64,000 nt of DNA, from NCBI GenBank assembly GCA_959347315.1, contig OY365811.1:28456833-28520832 (forward strand), in the 5' to 3' direction. A program made the position numbers and the translations under genes. Positions 22,690-34,349 of this stretch are shown here, in pieces (positions within the stretch are counted from its first letter, which is position 1; each line of letters begins with the position of its first letter). This stretch comes from Bimastos eiseni (lineage: Eukaryota > Annelida > Clitellata > Crassiclitellata > Lumbricidae). The notes beneath the pieces were generated by a model. It made no database searches, was not told the origin of the DNA, and worked only from the letters and a program-made list of their open reading frames with translations.

Positions 22690-22822
22690 GTAATGGTAGT
22701 GATTATTATTATTATTGTGGCTGTTGATGTTGTTGCTGCTGCTGCTGCTATTGTAGTTGTTGTTGTTTTTATTATTATAATTATTATTATTTTTATTACA
22801 ATCGTTAGTATTATTAATAATC
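22690..22822. repeat. Trinucleotide ATT/TTG/CTG tract
   Basis: Consecutive att, gtt, gct and ttt trinucleotides. The plus-strand V/I-rich and minus-strand N/S-rich frames are consequences of this. Confidence 0.75.
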
Positions 22823-23061
22823 ATATAGAGAATAGCGATGAGAGGAAAAGAAGAGTTTGCAGGGAAAGGGAAAGGTAGGGAAGGAGTTGGGAGGAGTGAG
22901 GTTGGGTAAGAGAAATGGGAGGAGAAAGGAGAAATAAAAGAGAATTGTGGCTCTGCTGCCTCGTAATGCATGACACGATTTCAACGCAGCATCAAGCGAT
23001 TAGTCCGACTCTGTCCGTCCATTTTCCCCAGAAGAGTAGGAGAAGGAAGTAGTAGAGGAGG

Positions 23062-23345
23062 ATGTTGATGATGCTGATGATGATATTGTTTTTAACGACG
23101 ATAATAATAATCATGATAATCATCATCAACGTCATCATCATCACCACTATCGTTATAGTTATCGTTATCATCATCGTCATCGTCGTCGTTGTCGTTGTCG
23201 TCGCCGTTGCCGTCGCCATCGCCATCGTCGTCACCATCACCATCAACATCACCATCACCATCATCATTATCATCATCACTATCATCGTCATCGTCATCAT
23301 CATCTTCATCATCATCAACTCCGCCACCGCCACCGCCACCACCTC
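23062..23345. repeat. ATC/GTC/ACC trinucleotide repeat
   Basis: Long run of ATC-type trinucleotides on plus with GTC, GCC and ACC variants, ending in a CCGCCACCGCCACC block. Hydrophobic I/V frames on plus and M/T frames on minus are artefacts of period 3. Confidence 0.85.
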
Positions 23346-23500
23346 TCTCTCACTCTCTCGCTCCCTCGTGGTAAGGATATCCGTACGTATGCTTGTTAAT
23401 ATCTTCGCCTGTGTCTAATGTCTATGTGCATGTCTGCGTATTAGACAGTTCGTGTATTTCCGATTTTTCGATCTGTCCCTGAGAATGATCTGCGAATTGG

Positions 23501-23719
23501 AGGGGATGGGGGTAGATGGGGTAGATGGGGGTAGATGGGGTAGATGGGGGTAGATGGGGTAGATGGGGGTAGATGGGGTAGATGGGGGTAGATGGGGTAG
23601 ATGGGGGTAGATGGGGTAGATGGGGGTAGATGGGGTAGATGGGGGTAGATGGGGTAGATGGGGGTAGATGGGGTAGATGGGGGTAGATGGGGGTAGATGG
23701 GGGTAGATGGGGGTAGAAG
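23501..23719. repeat. G-rich 19-bp minisatellite (alternating 10- and 9-bp subunits)
   Basis: GGGGGTAGAT (10) and GGGGTAGAT (9) alternate regularly for about ten cycles, then the last four subunits are all of the 10-bp form. Every unit offers a run of four or five guanines on plus. Confidence 0.9.
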
Positions 23720-24600
23720 GTCGGTGGGGGTTAGAGCGACATTGGCACAGAGCGTCGTGACTCAAAGTTAACCAGAAGCAAAACTCGGATTAATTACTAA
23801 ACCAGTCTAGTAACAATATAAATTGATTAGTATGCACTTGATCACGTGCTGATGGAGGGTGGGAGCGAGGCTACTGTCGTCGCCCTGGGGCATTTGCTAA
23901 ATTTTCCACACCCCCAAAACCCATGCTTCACTTACTTCAAAACATCCACTGGTTGCAATGTAAGGTATTAATATAGCGCCATTTTATATCATCAGAGGAG
24001 CGACCATAATTATTACTGAATGCCTTTAGAAGTCTTTATTGTTTGAACAAACCAATAGACATCAAAAACCAAGATGATGTTACAGCCTTTATGAGGGTAT
24101 GCGTACTTCACTGTATGTATGCTTCTATGTATGTGTATGAGTATGTACGTGTATGTTCAGATATGTGCGCCTTGTAACATGCAATAAGCTCAAATAAACG
24201 CGTGTTTGGTTGTTTCTCTGTACACGTGTTTCTGTTCGTCTGTATGCGTGATAGCCTTTCCGTTTTTGTTCAATACTGTGCCATCTAGGAAAGATCAGGC
24301 ATCGATCGGGAAACATAATTATGTGAATGGTCTGCATCGGTTCTGCTTGGGTCACGAACTTTGCTGTTGGGGTGGGGTGGGGATTACCATTGCAAATACA
24401 GTCACCAAGGAACCTATAGACAGAGACAGCGAACTAAAGAGCAAGTCAGTAATGTTAAAATACAGATCACGGGACAGGACCCGTCTCCCTCCCCGTCCTG
24501 TGAGAGAGGGGAGGGAGACGGGCTAAAGGGTTCAAGTTATGCCATGTGCAATATGATTGTGCATTCATTTCCCCTCAAATGAGCGATTGGTCTGTCCGCC
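23720..24600. other. No recognisable gene
   Basis: Unique sequence. There is a short inverted repeat near 24477-24525 (gacccgtctccctcccc and its inverse ggggagggagacgggc), which would form a GC-rich hairpin. No exon was supported. Confidence 0.45.
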
Positions 24601-24604
<4 letters not shown>

Positions 24605-24631
<27 letters not shown>

Positions 24632-24668
24632 TAGATAGAGAGAGAGACAGAGAGACAGACAGACAGAC

Positions 24669-24699
<31 letters not shown>

Positions 24700-24745
24700 T
24701 AGACACAGAGACAGAGACACAGAGACAGAGAGAGAGAAAGAGTGA
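24605..24745. repeat. GA/CAGA microsatellite
   Basis: GAGATAGA, GACAGAGA and CAGACAGA units in a 140-bp run. Confidence 0.85.
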
Positions 24746-25505
24746 GTGGCCAACCAAGCGACCAACGAACTGACTGACCCATTGAAAATCTATAGGCCTA
24801 CCTCGGAGCAGATATACAGAAGCTGTAAAATTTCACTTGTATTGCCTTGTGTACTGTAATCTCGTATTTATTGTTACGCTATTTTACATAGCTTTCGGTC
24901 CATGCATCTCGTTAGTATTGTACTGTGATGTGTACTCTTATATCCAACGTAGGTTTAATTACATCTGAGTTTTGTAATTGCGACTGTTGAACTTTAAACG
25001 CGTAGTGTAACTTACTTGTGATTCCTGTTCAGCTTCATTTCCTCTTCAACGAAATATACGATCGACTTCTAAAGCACCAGATAAAAAGAGATCGTTTGAT
25101 TTCTTGCTTTCGCCGATTCCGAAGTCTCCCGATCGTAGCGCAACGTAATATGCCGACTGAGTCGATGTAGGCCGACGATGTGCGACTTAAATAGACCAAC
25201 AACTGCCTGCTCGATCGTAGCCTTCTTCCCCGTCAATTCCCTTGAAGCCAGCAGCGATTCCACTGACGTTGTGGGGGACGCGGCGGGTGACGTAGCGGTC
25301 TTACGGGAGACGACCTGCGTGGGACAGAGCGTGGAACGCTGTCCCTTCGAGGAACAGCTGCAGCAAGCAACCGTCGCAGAAATCCTTTATGGTCGTCGTC
25401 GGAGAATTTCTGAATTCTGGTGACACGAGTTTTATACACAGAACGGACCAATTACGCACCGCTTAAAACCGAATTGACCCAATTCACGCTTATCTAACTA
25501 CGAGA
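24746..25505. other. No recognisable gene; moderately coding-like minus segment at 25070-25450
   Basis: The block at about 25070-25450 is more GC-rich than its surroundings, and the minus strand reads fragments such as SELTGKKATIEQAVVGLFKS, which I cannot assign to a family. Frame changes and stops mean it could be a decayed exon or chance. Confidence 0.25.
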
Positions 25506-25509
25506 CAGA

Positions 25510-25705
25510 GGCATTATGGGCAGAGAGAGAAAACGAGATGGAATTGGCGTACGCGGAATAAAAGAGGATGAAGGGAGAGAGGAAAGGTGTCAGAGGAGAA
25601 AGAGAGACAGCGGATGGAAGAGAAAAAGAGGGAAGGAGGGAAGAAGAGAGAGGGATAGAGGGAGGGGAGGGAGAGGCGAGGGAGGAAGGGAGGGAGAGCG
25701 CGTCG
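25510..25705. repeat. Purine-rich GA/GGA tract
   Basis: About 200 bp of almost uninterrupted purine on plus (AGAGAG, GGAGGGA, GAAGAG words). The serine/leucine-rich minus frames come from it. Confidence 0.75.
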
Positions 25706-25827
25706 TAAACTTTGGCTAGTTGTTTTCCTAAGCAAGATAATAAAATCAGTCGCGGCACAAGTGTCAGCCGCAGGAGCGTCGCTTGGTCCCCACCGTTTGT
25801 CCCGTTCAATTGCATCATATAGGCTAC

Positions 25828-25972
25828 ATTCATATATATATATATGTATATATATGTATATATATATATAAGTGTGAGTGTATATATATGCAAGTATGCC
25901 TATAAATTGTACAGAATAATGCAAGATATATAACACTGCCTATATATACTTATATATATATATATATACGAC
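25828..25972. repeat. TA microsatellites with ATGTATAT variants
   Basis: Several TA runs (25830-25870, 25877-25890 and 25940-25970) separated by short unique text. Confidence 0.8.
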
Positions 25973-26798
25973 GTATCTGGAGAGCCACCTTCCATAATCA
26001 AATACTTGGTGTATACCTGGTACCGTGATGTAAAGGTTTGTTGTTGCTGTTGTGTAGGTGTATAGGCCTATATTATATACACGTGTGTGTGTTGATATGT
26101 ATGTAGGTGTTGATATGTGTCTAGGTGTATGTGTATGTTTGTGTATATGGTGTGTTAGTTTGCTGCGTGAATGTGCCTGTGTATATGAGCCATATATAAT
26201 CGAGTTGTAAATGTACCATGCGTGTATATATACCAATAATGGTGGCTGCATGTCGCATGGCTATAGAAGTCGTCAATGATGGTTAAGGTGTGGTCAATGG
26301 GAGTGGCGTTGGCGGTTGACTCCTCGCGATGACTTATTGCCTTTCTGTGTCTACAATTTTCTATATTTTCTCCGAACTTTGGACTTTTGTGGACTAAGTT
26401 GGACAGTTTGAAGAGAGACGTCGTCCATGCCATAATATAATACTTCAACGGAGACGATCTCCAGCCACCAGTTCCTTCCATACGTCTATTCACCATCAAT
26501 TCATCCTCCCACTCCGATCCTCTTCCTTTCTTCTTCCTCCTCCCATTCTTTTTCGTATTCCTCCCTCTACCCCGTCTGCTCCTGTCTAACAGCCACTTGA
26601 CCTATTTTGTCCTAAGAATGCCAACCCCTCTTTCTTTTAACCCTCCTCTTTTTCTTCTTCCTCCTATTGCTTCCACTATGCTTCCGTCTCCTCTTCCTAC
26701 TCCTCTTACTCCAAATCATATTCTCTACCTCATATAAATAGGTTTCCTAACATTTCAAATAACGTCTTTTTGTAATTCTGTTCTTTCTGTCTATTGGT

Positions 26799-27215
26799 TG
26801 CCTGGGTTGTCTAATGGTTAGCTCGTAGGACTGTAAACCGAGAGTTCAAGTTCCCTCCAAAGTCGTTTTTGGATATCTGCTCCACTTTCTCCCTCATCAA
26901 GTGAACTTGGATATGAAATAAATACAGCGACCTTTCACTAACGGTGTTAAGAGCAGAAGGCGAAGGAATGACGTCGCTGCAGCTCAGCTGCTGTGTAAGT
27001 TCCTCTATTACGGAAGGCCTCTGCAATCGTTTTCCGAACCAGGTTTTCTAAGTCTTTTCAATTTCGTTGGTTTTTGTTCTTCGCTGATTGACGATTGTAC
27101 GCAGTATCTGATTGTACTGATCGGTTTTGATTAAGCGCCTGTGAATAAGTTGATTCCCGCGACTTGGCTTTTGTGGGCGTTGTAGAAATGCTGGGATTAC
27201 GATTACGATTATTCG
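26799..27215 (+). mobile_element. tRNA-headed SINE-like element
   Basis: 26799-26862 resembles a tRNA: an A-box-like 'tgtctaatggttagc', an anticodon-loop-like 'ggactgtaaacc' (GTA, as in tRNA-Tyr) and a B-box-like GAGTTCAAGTTCC. About 300 bp on, at 27121-27212, it ends in the dispersed tail 'gcgcctgtgaataagttgat', 'cccgcgacttggcttttgtg', 'gcgttgtagaaatg' and a (GATTAC)n-like end. A tRNA head with a LINE-like tail is SINE architecture. The link between the two ends is inferred. It is not a functional tRNA gene: the acceptor stem does not pair well. Confidence 0.5.
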
Positions 27216-27544
27216 TACACATTGCATTTAAATTACTGAATAAATATTGCCTTAGTTTAGATCAAACCTCGACCACTTGGTTGTTTCTCTCCTCCTCATA
27301 GGCATAAGCGCAATAGTATACAACATACAACATACAACATACAACATAAAACATACATGCCTATCTATGCTCCCAGTTTCTCTCTCCCCAGCGGCATTGC
27401 ATGTCTTTGCCAAGATGACGACCATAGCGCAAATTCTTCAGTGCAAGAGTTTTAGACTTTAGACTTGTGGAATCGCTTTGGTGATAGTACAGCCTCACTA
27501 GGCACTAGCCTTGAAGAGGATACTAGAAACTAGGGTATCTATTG

Positions 27545-27662
27545 GTTGCAGCGCTCGTGAATAAGCTGGTACCCTGATTTGATGCAGCGCCAGTGAATAC
27601 CCTGCGCTTGTCTTTCAAGTGGCGCTTTAGAAGTTTTGAGACCACGATTACGATTAGAAAAT
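27545..27662 (+). repeat. Dispersed SINE/LINE-tail-like repeat, copies 3a and 3b
   Basis: Two partial copies in tandem: 'gcgctcgtgaataagctggt' and 'gcgccagtgaat', followed by 'ctttcaagtggcgctttaga' and ending in 'acgattacgatt'. It matches the copy near 54709-54790 in the 'tttcaagtggcgctttagaa' segment. Confidence 0.55.
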
Positions 27663-29069
27663 GTGACTATTTGGAGTTGGAGGTCAACTTTCAGTGTTAT
27701 AACACAAACTAGACGTCTTCTGACCCACTTTAAACTCATGCCATGTCATGTCATGTTACGTATGCCTTCTGACAGGGTGGGGACACGAGACCGCAGGAGA
27801 TAGGGGAGGAATAGAACAATAGAACATGTATACACTGAGTTAGATGGGGTGAAGCGTCGGGATCTTATTCGTCGGAGCTTGTGGATGGGCTGATAGCCGG
27901 TGTCACATATGGATTATCCCCGAAAATTATATCTGGTTTCAAATGGCTCGACACTCGACAGTGACGTCACCGCTGAAGGACGCACCAGAGGAGAACGATG
28001 GACCCTTGAGCAACGCGGAACAGAAGAAAACCTTAAGCCAAGTATACATAGGCCTACACTCTTCTGCATAAAAAGGAACACCCGAAATAAGCCAGTGCCA
28101 GTTCTATATATTTCTGGATTTTGATTATTATAACAGCATAGCTTTATCAAGTATATACGCAAATGGTATACCTTGCACCTGTGAATTTGTATCCCAAGCG
28201 GTATGATTTTACAGGATATAGCTAGAAATCGTCTATCCCCCGGATGCACCATACCTACATGGTATACATTGGAGAGAATAGATTTTAGGACGCATGGTAG
28301 GCCTATATTATGACACTTATTCGCAGCTATAATCACGTTAATGATGGACATGTTTTGCATGGACCATGATTTCCGTCACTTCAGCAACGTCTCATCCTCA
28401 CGTGAGAGCTGAGACCGAGACCACACGCCTTCCTTTTGTAAGTCAAAGATGATCGTAATTTGATATCCCTTATATTATTAGAAAACATCTATTAAATGCA
28501 TTACCTTCTTCAGCTTATACCCTATCGATTACCTCCAATTATTTTGCTACGAATTTGCTGCTTTCAACCCACTGTGAGATCTGCGACAATTTTACTGAGT
28601 GCTGGCATTAAAAGCTGAAACTATAGTGATTGAACGAATTGAACATGAAGTCATAACATCTCTCACATACAACACATTCAAATCCTCCCACCGCTAACAC
28701 CTCCGTCAGTTGTTTACGGTCTAACCCGATCTTCTTCCACCCTAACACAACACCTCCCTTTGTCATCTCATCACTAAAATCTGCAAATCGCTCCATCGCC
28801 ATTGCAGTCCCATCTCCTTGGAGCCAACTCCCTCTGGTAGACATCGGATTCGTCCTACGAACTAACCGAAGTCCCACATCTTGCTATCTTCCCACATGTC
28901 TTTTACTCAAGACTGAAAATATTGCTTTTCACTAATCCTACCCTGAATCTTCCTCTTCCCTCTAACTCTATCACGGTTTCAATTCTAAACGCCATCCACA
29001 TTAACCATCTGAGCGTTTGCCGGCCTGACTTTCTGGTCTGGATCTTAACCTATTGTCTATCGATTATGT

Positions 29070-29165
29070 TTCGATTGAGCGCCTGTGAATGAGCTGATTT
29101 CCGCGACGTCGCTTTTGTGAGCGCTGTAGAAACGTTGAGTTTAGGCCTACGATAACAATTACGAA
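29070..29165 (+). repeat. Dispersed SINE/LINE-tail-like repeat, copy 4
   Basis: 'gattgagcgcctgtgaatga', 'gctgatttccgcgacgtcgc' and 'gagcgctgtagaaacg' follow the order of the copy ending at 27212. Confidence 0.6.
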
Positions 29166-29309
29166 GCTAGTGAATGCGCTATCATAGCGATTGCTTCTTG
29201 CAACAGAACGTAACATTTTGCAAGTGTCGTTTCTCTGACCAGTTGCGAGAGGACAATAAGTCCTCCTGCTTTGAATTTGTGCTGCCAACACTATGCATAA
29301 GCTGTAAAC

Positions 29310-29415
29310 TCCACCACTGTTTGCAGTCTGACAGTGCCAGTCCCAAGCCTGGATAAGGAGGAGGACGACGATCTGTGTTACCACACAGTGTCGTTGAACT
29401 GTAACTAACACATTA
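29310..29415 (+). repeat. Dispersed repeat B, copy 2
   Basis: 'tgacagtgccagtcccaagc' is followed by 'ctggataaggaggaggacga' and later 'agtgtcgttgaact', matching 11302-11380 word for word apart from scattered substitutions. Confidence 0.55.
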
Positions 29416-29847
29416 CATGTACATACAGTGCTAGTTACTCTGACTAAACCTCTTCATGCCGTACTACTGGTGAATATCGACTGACGATAATATGACAAAA
29501 CTATGGACGTATTTTTTGCTGAAGTGAATTTCTCATACTATGCCTAGTAGTTTGTCATCCAAAGTTCAACCACAGGTGAATTTAAAATGCGATGGTTAAA
29601 GTCAAACTTCCAAGCATCTCTTAAGAGCAACGAAGAACGTGATACAACTGAGAGTGCTTCTATTCAAAACAGTGCATTAGAATTGAGATGTCTAACAGTG
29701 ATAGGCTGATATCTTCTTCAATGATTTATCGACTACATAGGGCAGACGATCCTCATCACAAGTATCTGAATGATATGTCATGTGAACTAGAAATGCTGTA
29801 CAATCAGCCATGAATCAACTCAGTGTTACTGCGCTTCAAAACAACCA

Positions 29848-29902
29848 ACGGTCCAGTGGATCCAGTGGTCCAGTGGTCCAGTGGTCCAGTGGTCCAGTGG
29901 TA
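29848..29902. repeat. 9-bp tandem repeat GGTCCAGTG
   Basis: Six copies, one with GATCCAGTG. Confidence 0.85.
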
Positions 29903-30559
29903 ACGCAGCACTAACTCTAAGCAAGAATAGCAATCGCTTCTCCAATGAAACTTTTGAACAGATGCTCTTATTTAGAATTGACCAGAACTGCCAATCTAAT
30001 GCTAATACAATGGAAAATTGCACGCTTCTCTAAGCACTATAAAAATTAGATCTGTGACTGAAACCGATAATTGCTAACTAGTTTTAAATAGTCACGTGGT
30101 ATTCGCAATAGTGGCTAATCAGAAACTAGCCACTGTTTAATTAAATACTAATTGAATAAATCTCCTATAGACACTATCTACTGCTCTATTTAAATATTGG
30201 CCCATACTATTAATCCCACAAATATACTTCTCTGTGACTATTTCTCTGTATGTCTGTCTGTCTGTCTATACCTGTCTGTCTGTTTCTCCGTTCGTCCGTT
30301 CGTCTGTTTCGGCGATGAGCTCGACAAGAACCAATTGTTGCCATCCGAAGATGTAAACCGTGCTAAGCAACAGATGTCCTCTTACGCGTCTAGCTCTTAA
30401 GTTCCCATTCACCCTATTATACATCGACAAGAGTATTCGAATAAACGTCAGATCTAACAGAAGACTTGAAGGAGCAAGCGAGCTCAAGAGGCCATTAATC
30501 CTGAACGGTGCTACATAATGAGCGTATGAGTAGCGTATACGATAAGACTAACGAGGTGA

Positions 30560-30800
30560 ATATGAACAAGAACAAGGAACATGAGGGGGGGTTGAAGAGG
30601 AGGAGACTAAATGGACGAGGGTGTTGAACAGAAGCAGGGTGACAAGTGAGGGGAGGAAAGGGAGGAGATAAATTTGGAAGAGGGAGAGGAGCAGAGGGAT
30701 GAGAAAAGGCGCTTGAAGATTGATAGCGATGAGAAGAAAGAGGAATGTGGAAATGAACAGGAGGAGTAAGAGCAGCAGAAGGAGAAAGTGGAGAATAACC
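30560..30800. repeat. Purine-rich GGA/GAA tract
   Basis: About 240 bp dominated by gagg, gaag and ggag words on plus. Leucine/serine minus frames are by-products. Confidence 0.6.
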
Positions 30801-31629
30801 ATAACCATATGTTTTTATTATTCACCTCAAACAGTTGAATAAAAAGTAAGAATGCATTAGAAAACAGTAATAAGAGGGATGATAGGGAAAGTGGAAACCC
30901 CTAAGGGACCGATTGGTCCCGCTAACATGCATGGCCTACCTTATCCAGTTTAACATTGGGTGACAAATTTTTTTTTAAATCCTTATCTTAACCAGTTAAC
31001 TAATGCTTTCTGTGCACATAGTAATTATTTAGAGGGATAGTCAACATAGGTTTTCATAGTTGTTTTTAAAAACTCTGATATTGCTGGATGAATTTCAATT
31101 GCTGTCATATATTCGAAGTGATGGATCCTACGTATTTATTTATTATTTAATAGAGAATTGACTGGTACTTGTTCTACACACGATAGGTACATAATAAGAA
31201 AAACATGTTGAAATAATGAAGAGGACTGGAGAGAGGTAGAATAGAGGTAGAATAGGAGGAAGAATGACTTGGCGTGCCTGACTCTGATTGAATGAAAAGA
31301 GTGTTAATCATCAGTCTTTGCTCTGGAATCAACTTAAGACCAGTGGTAGTGGCATGCGGTAGAAGTACGGCCGAATGATCGGTCAATTAAAGTCAAACAC
31401 ATGTTAGAACGAGCGCGTTGCTATTCGAAAATGTAATGAGGTCACTCATCTTCTTGCCTCCACGCACTAGCCCCGTCGAGGCATCACCCAGAGAGAAGAA
31501 GGAGAAGAGAAAGAGAGGATGGGGAGAAGAAGAAGAAGAAGACAGTCTCTAAGTCTGTGAATCGATTGATTGATTTGGCGCATCGACTCATCCAAATCAC
31601 CAACTAACCAATCACATCGATCAATCATC

Positions 31630-32995
31630 CTACCATCGATGCGTCCATCCATCCATTCATCCATCCATCCATCCATCCATTCATCCATCCATTTATCCAT
31701 CCATCATCCATCCATCCATTCATCCATCCATTTATCCATCCATCCATCCATCCATCCATCCATCCATCCATCCATCCATCCATCCATCCATCCATCCATT
31801 CATCCTTCCATCCATCCATTTATCCATCCATCATCCATCCATCCATTCATCCATCCATTCATCCATCCATCCATCCGTCCATCCATCCATTCATCCATCC
31901 ATTCATCCATCCTCCAATCATCCATCCATCCATTCATTCATCCATCCATCCATCCATCCATTCACCCTTTCATCCATCCATTCATACATTCATCCATCCG
32001 TCCGTCCATCCATTCATCCATCCTCCAATCATCCATCCGTCCATTCATTCATCCATCCATCCATCCATTCACCCTTTCATCCATCCATTCATACATTCAT
32101 CCATCCGTCCGTCCATCCATTCATCCATCCATCCATCCATCCATTCATCCATCCATTCATTCAATCATTCAATCATTCAATCATTCAATCATTCATTCAT
32201 TCATTCATTCATTCATCCATCCATTCATTCATTCATCCATCCACCAACCCACCCACTCATCCATCAACCCACCCACTCATCCATCCATCCATGCTTTCAT
32301 CCATCTATCCATTCATCCATCTATCCATCCATCCATCCATCCATCCAACCTTTCATCCATCCATTCATTCAATCATTCAATCATTCAATCATTCAACCAT
32401 TCAATCATTCATTCATTCATTCATTCATCCATCCATTCATTCATCCATCCATTCATTCGTCCATCCATCAACCCACCCACTCATCCATCGACCCACCCAC
32501 TCATTCATCCATCCATGCATTCATCCATCTATCCATTCATCCATCCATCCATCCATCCACCCTTTCATCCATCCATTCATACAATCATCCATCCATCCAT
32601 TCATTCATTCATTCAATCATTCAATCATTCAATCATTCATTCATTCACTCATTCATTCATTCATTCATTCATCCATTCATTCATCCATCCATTCATTCGT
32701 CCATCCATCAACCCACCCACTCATCCATCGACCCACCCACCCACTCATCCATCCATCCATGCATTCATCCAACTATCCATTCATGCATCCATCCATCCAT
32801 CCATCCACCCTTTCATCCATCCATTCATACAATCATCCATCCATCCATCCAACCATTCATTCATTCATTCAATCATTCAATCATTCATTCATTCACTCAT
32901 TCATTCATTCATTCATTCATTCATTCATTCATCCATCCATTCATTCATTCATCCATCCATTCATCCATCCACCCGTCCATCCTTCCATCCAACCA
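31630..32995. repeat. 1.37-kb ATCC/ATTC tetranucleotide block with a higher-order repeat
   Basis: Nearly all of the block is CATCCATC, CATTCATT or CAATCATT. Superimposed is a longer unit containing 'caacccacccactcatccat', seen near 32244, 32469 and 32709 (spacing about 225 and 240 bp) and followed each time by a GCTTTC/GCATTC word and a run of ATTCAATC. The 553-residue His/Ser/Ile/Pro plus frame exists only because a four-base period reads the same in every frame. Confidence 0.92.
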
Positions 32996-33117
32996 TTTGT
33001 CAGGCTGTCCATCGATCAAATCGTCGAGTGACAGAAGACACGAAATATATTATATATCATATATACAATATATATAATATTATAATATATGTAAGAGTGA
33101 AAGGAGACCAGTTAATC

Positions 33118-33149
33118 CCTGTCCCTGTCTCTGTCTCTGTCCCTGTCCT

Positions 33150-33188
<39 letters not shown>

Positions 33189-33212
33189 CCCTGTCCCTGT
33201 CCCTGTCCCCTC
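33118..33212. repeat. CCCTGT hexanucleotide microsatellite
   Basis: About 15 units of GTCCCT with CTCTGT and CCTTGT variants near the left edge. Confidence 0.88.
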
Positions 33213-33629
33213 ACTATCTGACACAGTATGAGAATACAAGGAAAGACAGAGACAGAGATAGAAATGGAGACAGACAGAGACAGGAAATCGACCGAGAGAG
33301 ATACACAGAGCAAGAGGCATAGAGGGAGAGACAGTCATACAGAGAGGGAGAGATAAAAAGAAGAACGGCACAAGGGAAAAGAGAGAGAATAAGGAGGAGG
33401 GAAACAGGTAAAGAATGGGACAGCAGAGAAAGAGAGACAGATATTTGCATTCAGTCTTATTCAGAAATTTCGATGGATCGATCTGCGGTTGTTTCGGTGC
33501 AGAAGATATGACGTGCAAATAGTCCGTGGCAACATCACCATTAGTCCAAGTCAATAAACGACGCCGGACTTTCTTTTATGGCGCTACATAAAGCCTCTGC
33601 ACTCGCTAATGACACCAGCATAAAATGAT

Positions 33630-34335
33630 AACGCCCCTCTCCCCTCTCCTACTCTTCCTCTTTCTTCTTCTTTCTTCTTCTCATCAACCTATACCCTTGT
33701 TCTTTCTCTCCTACTTTATTTTCTTATTCCACCTTTCAATTCTCCTCTTCCTCCTCCTCCTCCTCATTCTCATCCTTCAAATTCCTTCTTTTCTCTTATT
33801 TTGTTCTTCTTTCCTGCCTTTACACCACACCTCCTCCTCCTTCTTCTTCCATATCTTATTTAATTCTCCTCCTTTTCATCTCTTTCCTGTTCCGTCTCTA
33901 CTTTTCTATTTAATTCTCACCACATTCTTATTTCTTATCCAATGCTTACTTCTTTTCTTTTCCTCTCTCTCATTTATTTGTTATTTGAATTTCTCCTCCT
34001 CCTCTTCCTTTTCCTCCTCTCTTTCCTTATCCTCTTCTTCCTTCTTCTTTTCTTCCTTCTCCTCCTCCTCCTCCTCCTCCTCCTTCCTTCTCCTCCTCCT
34101 CCTTTCTTCTCCTTCTCCTCTTCCTTCTGCATCTCTTCCTTCTTCTCCTCTTTCTTATCCTTCTCCGCTTTCTTCTCCTTCTCCTCTTCCCTCTCCTCCT
34201 CCATCTTTCTCCTCCTCTTCCTTCTCTTCTTCCTCTTTCATTTACTCCTTCCTTCTCCTCCTCTCCCTTCTCCTCCTTCCTTCTCCTCTTCCTTCTCCTC
34301 CTTCCTTCTCCTCCTCTTCCGTCTCCTTCTCTTCG
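33630..34335. repeat. 700-bp polypyrimidine tract (CTT/CTC)n
   Basis: Long CCTCCTCCTTCTTCTT text with few purines, purest at 33990-34330. Phe/Leu/Ser plus frames of up to 274 residues and Lys/Glu/Arg minus frames are by-products. Confidence 0.85.
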
Positions 34336-34349
34336 CGTCGATCGTTAAT

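Noticed and set aside
25178..25451. Coding exon on either strand near 25.2-25.4 kb
   Set aside because: Moderate GC and open frames on both strands, but no recognisable motif or consistent splice borders.
26799..26862. Functional tRNA-Tyr gene
   Set aside because: Acceptor and T stems do not pair properly; a SINE head explains it better.
31570..33231. 553-residue open frame rich in His, Ser, Ile and Pro
   Set aside because: Produced by ATCC/ATTC tetranucleotide repeats that read alike in every frame; no start context or conserved domain.
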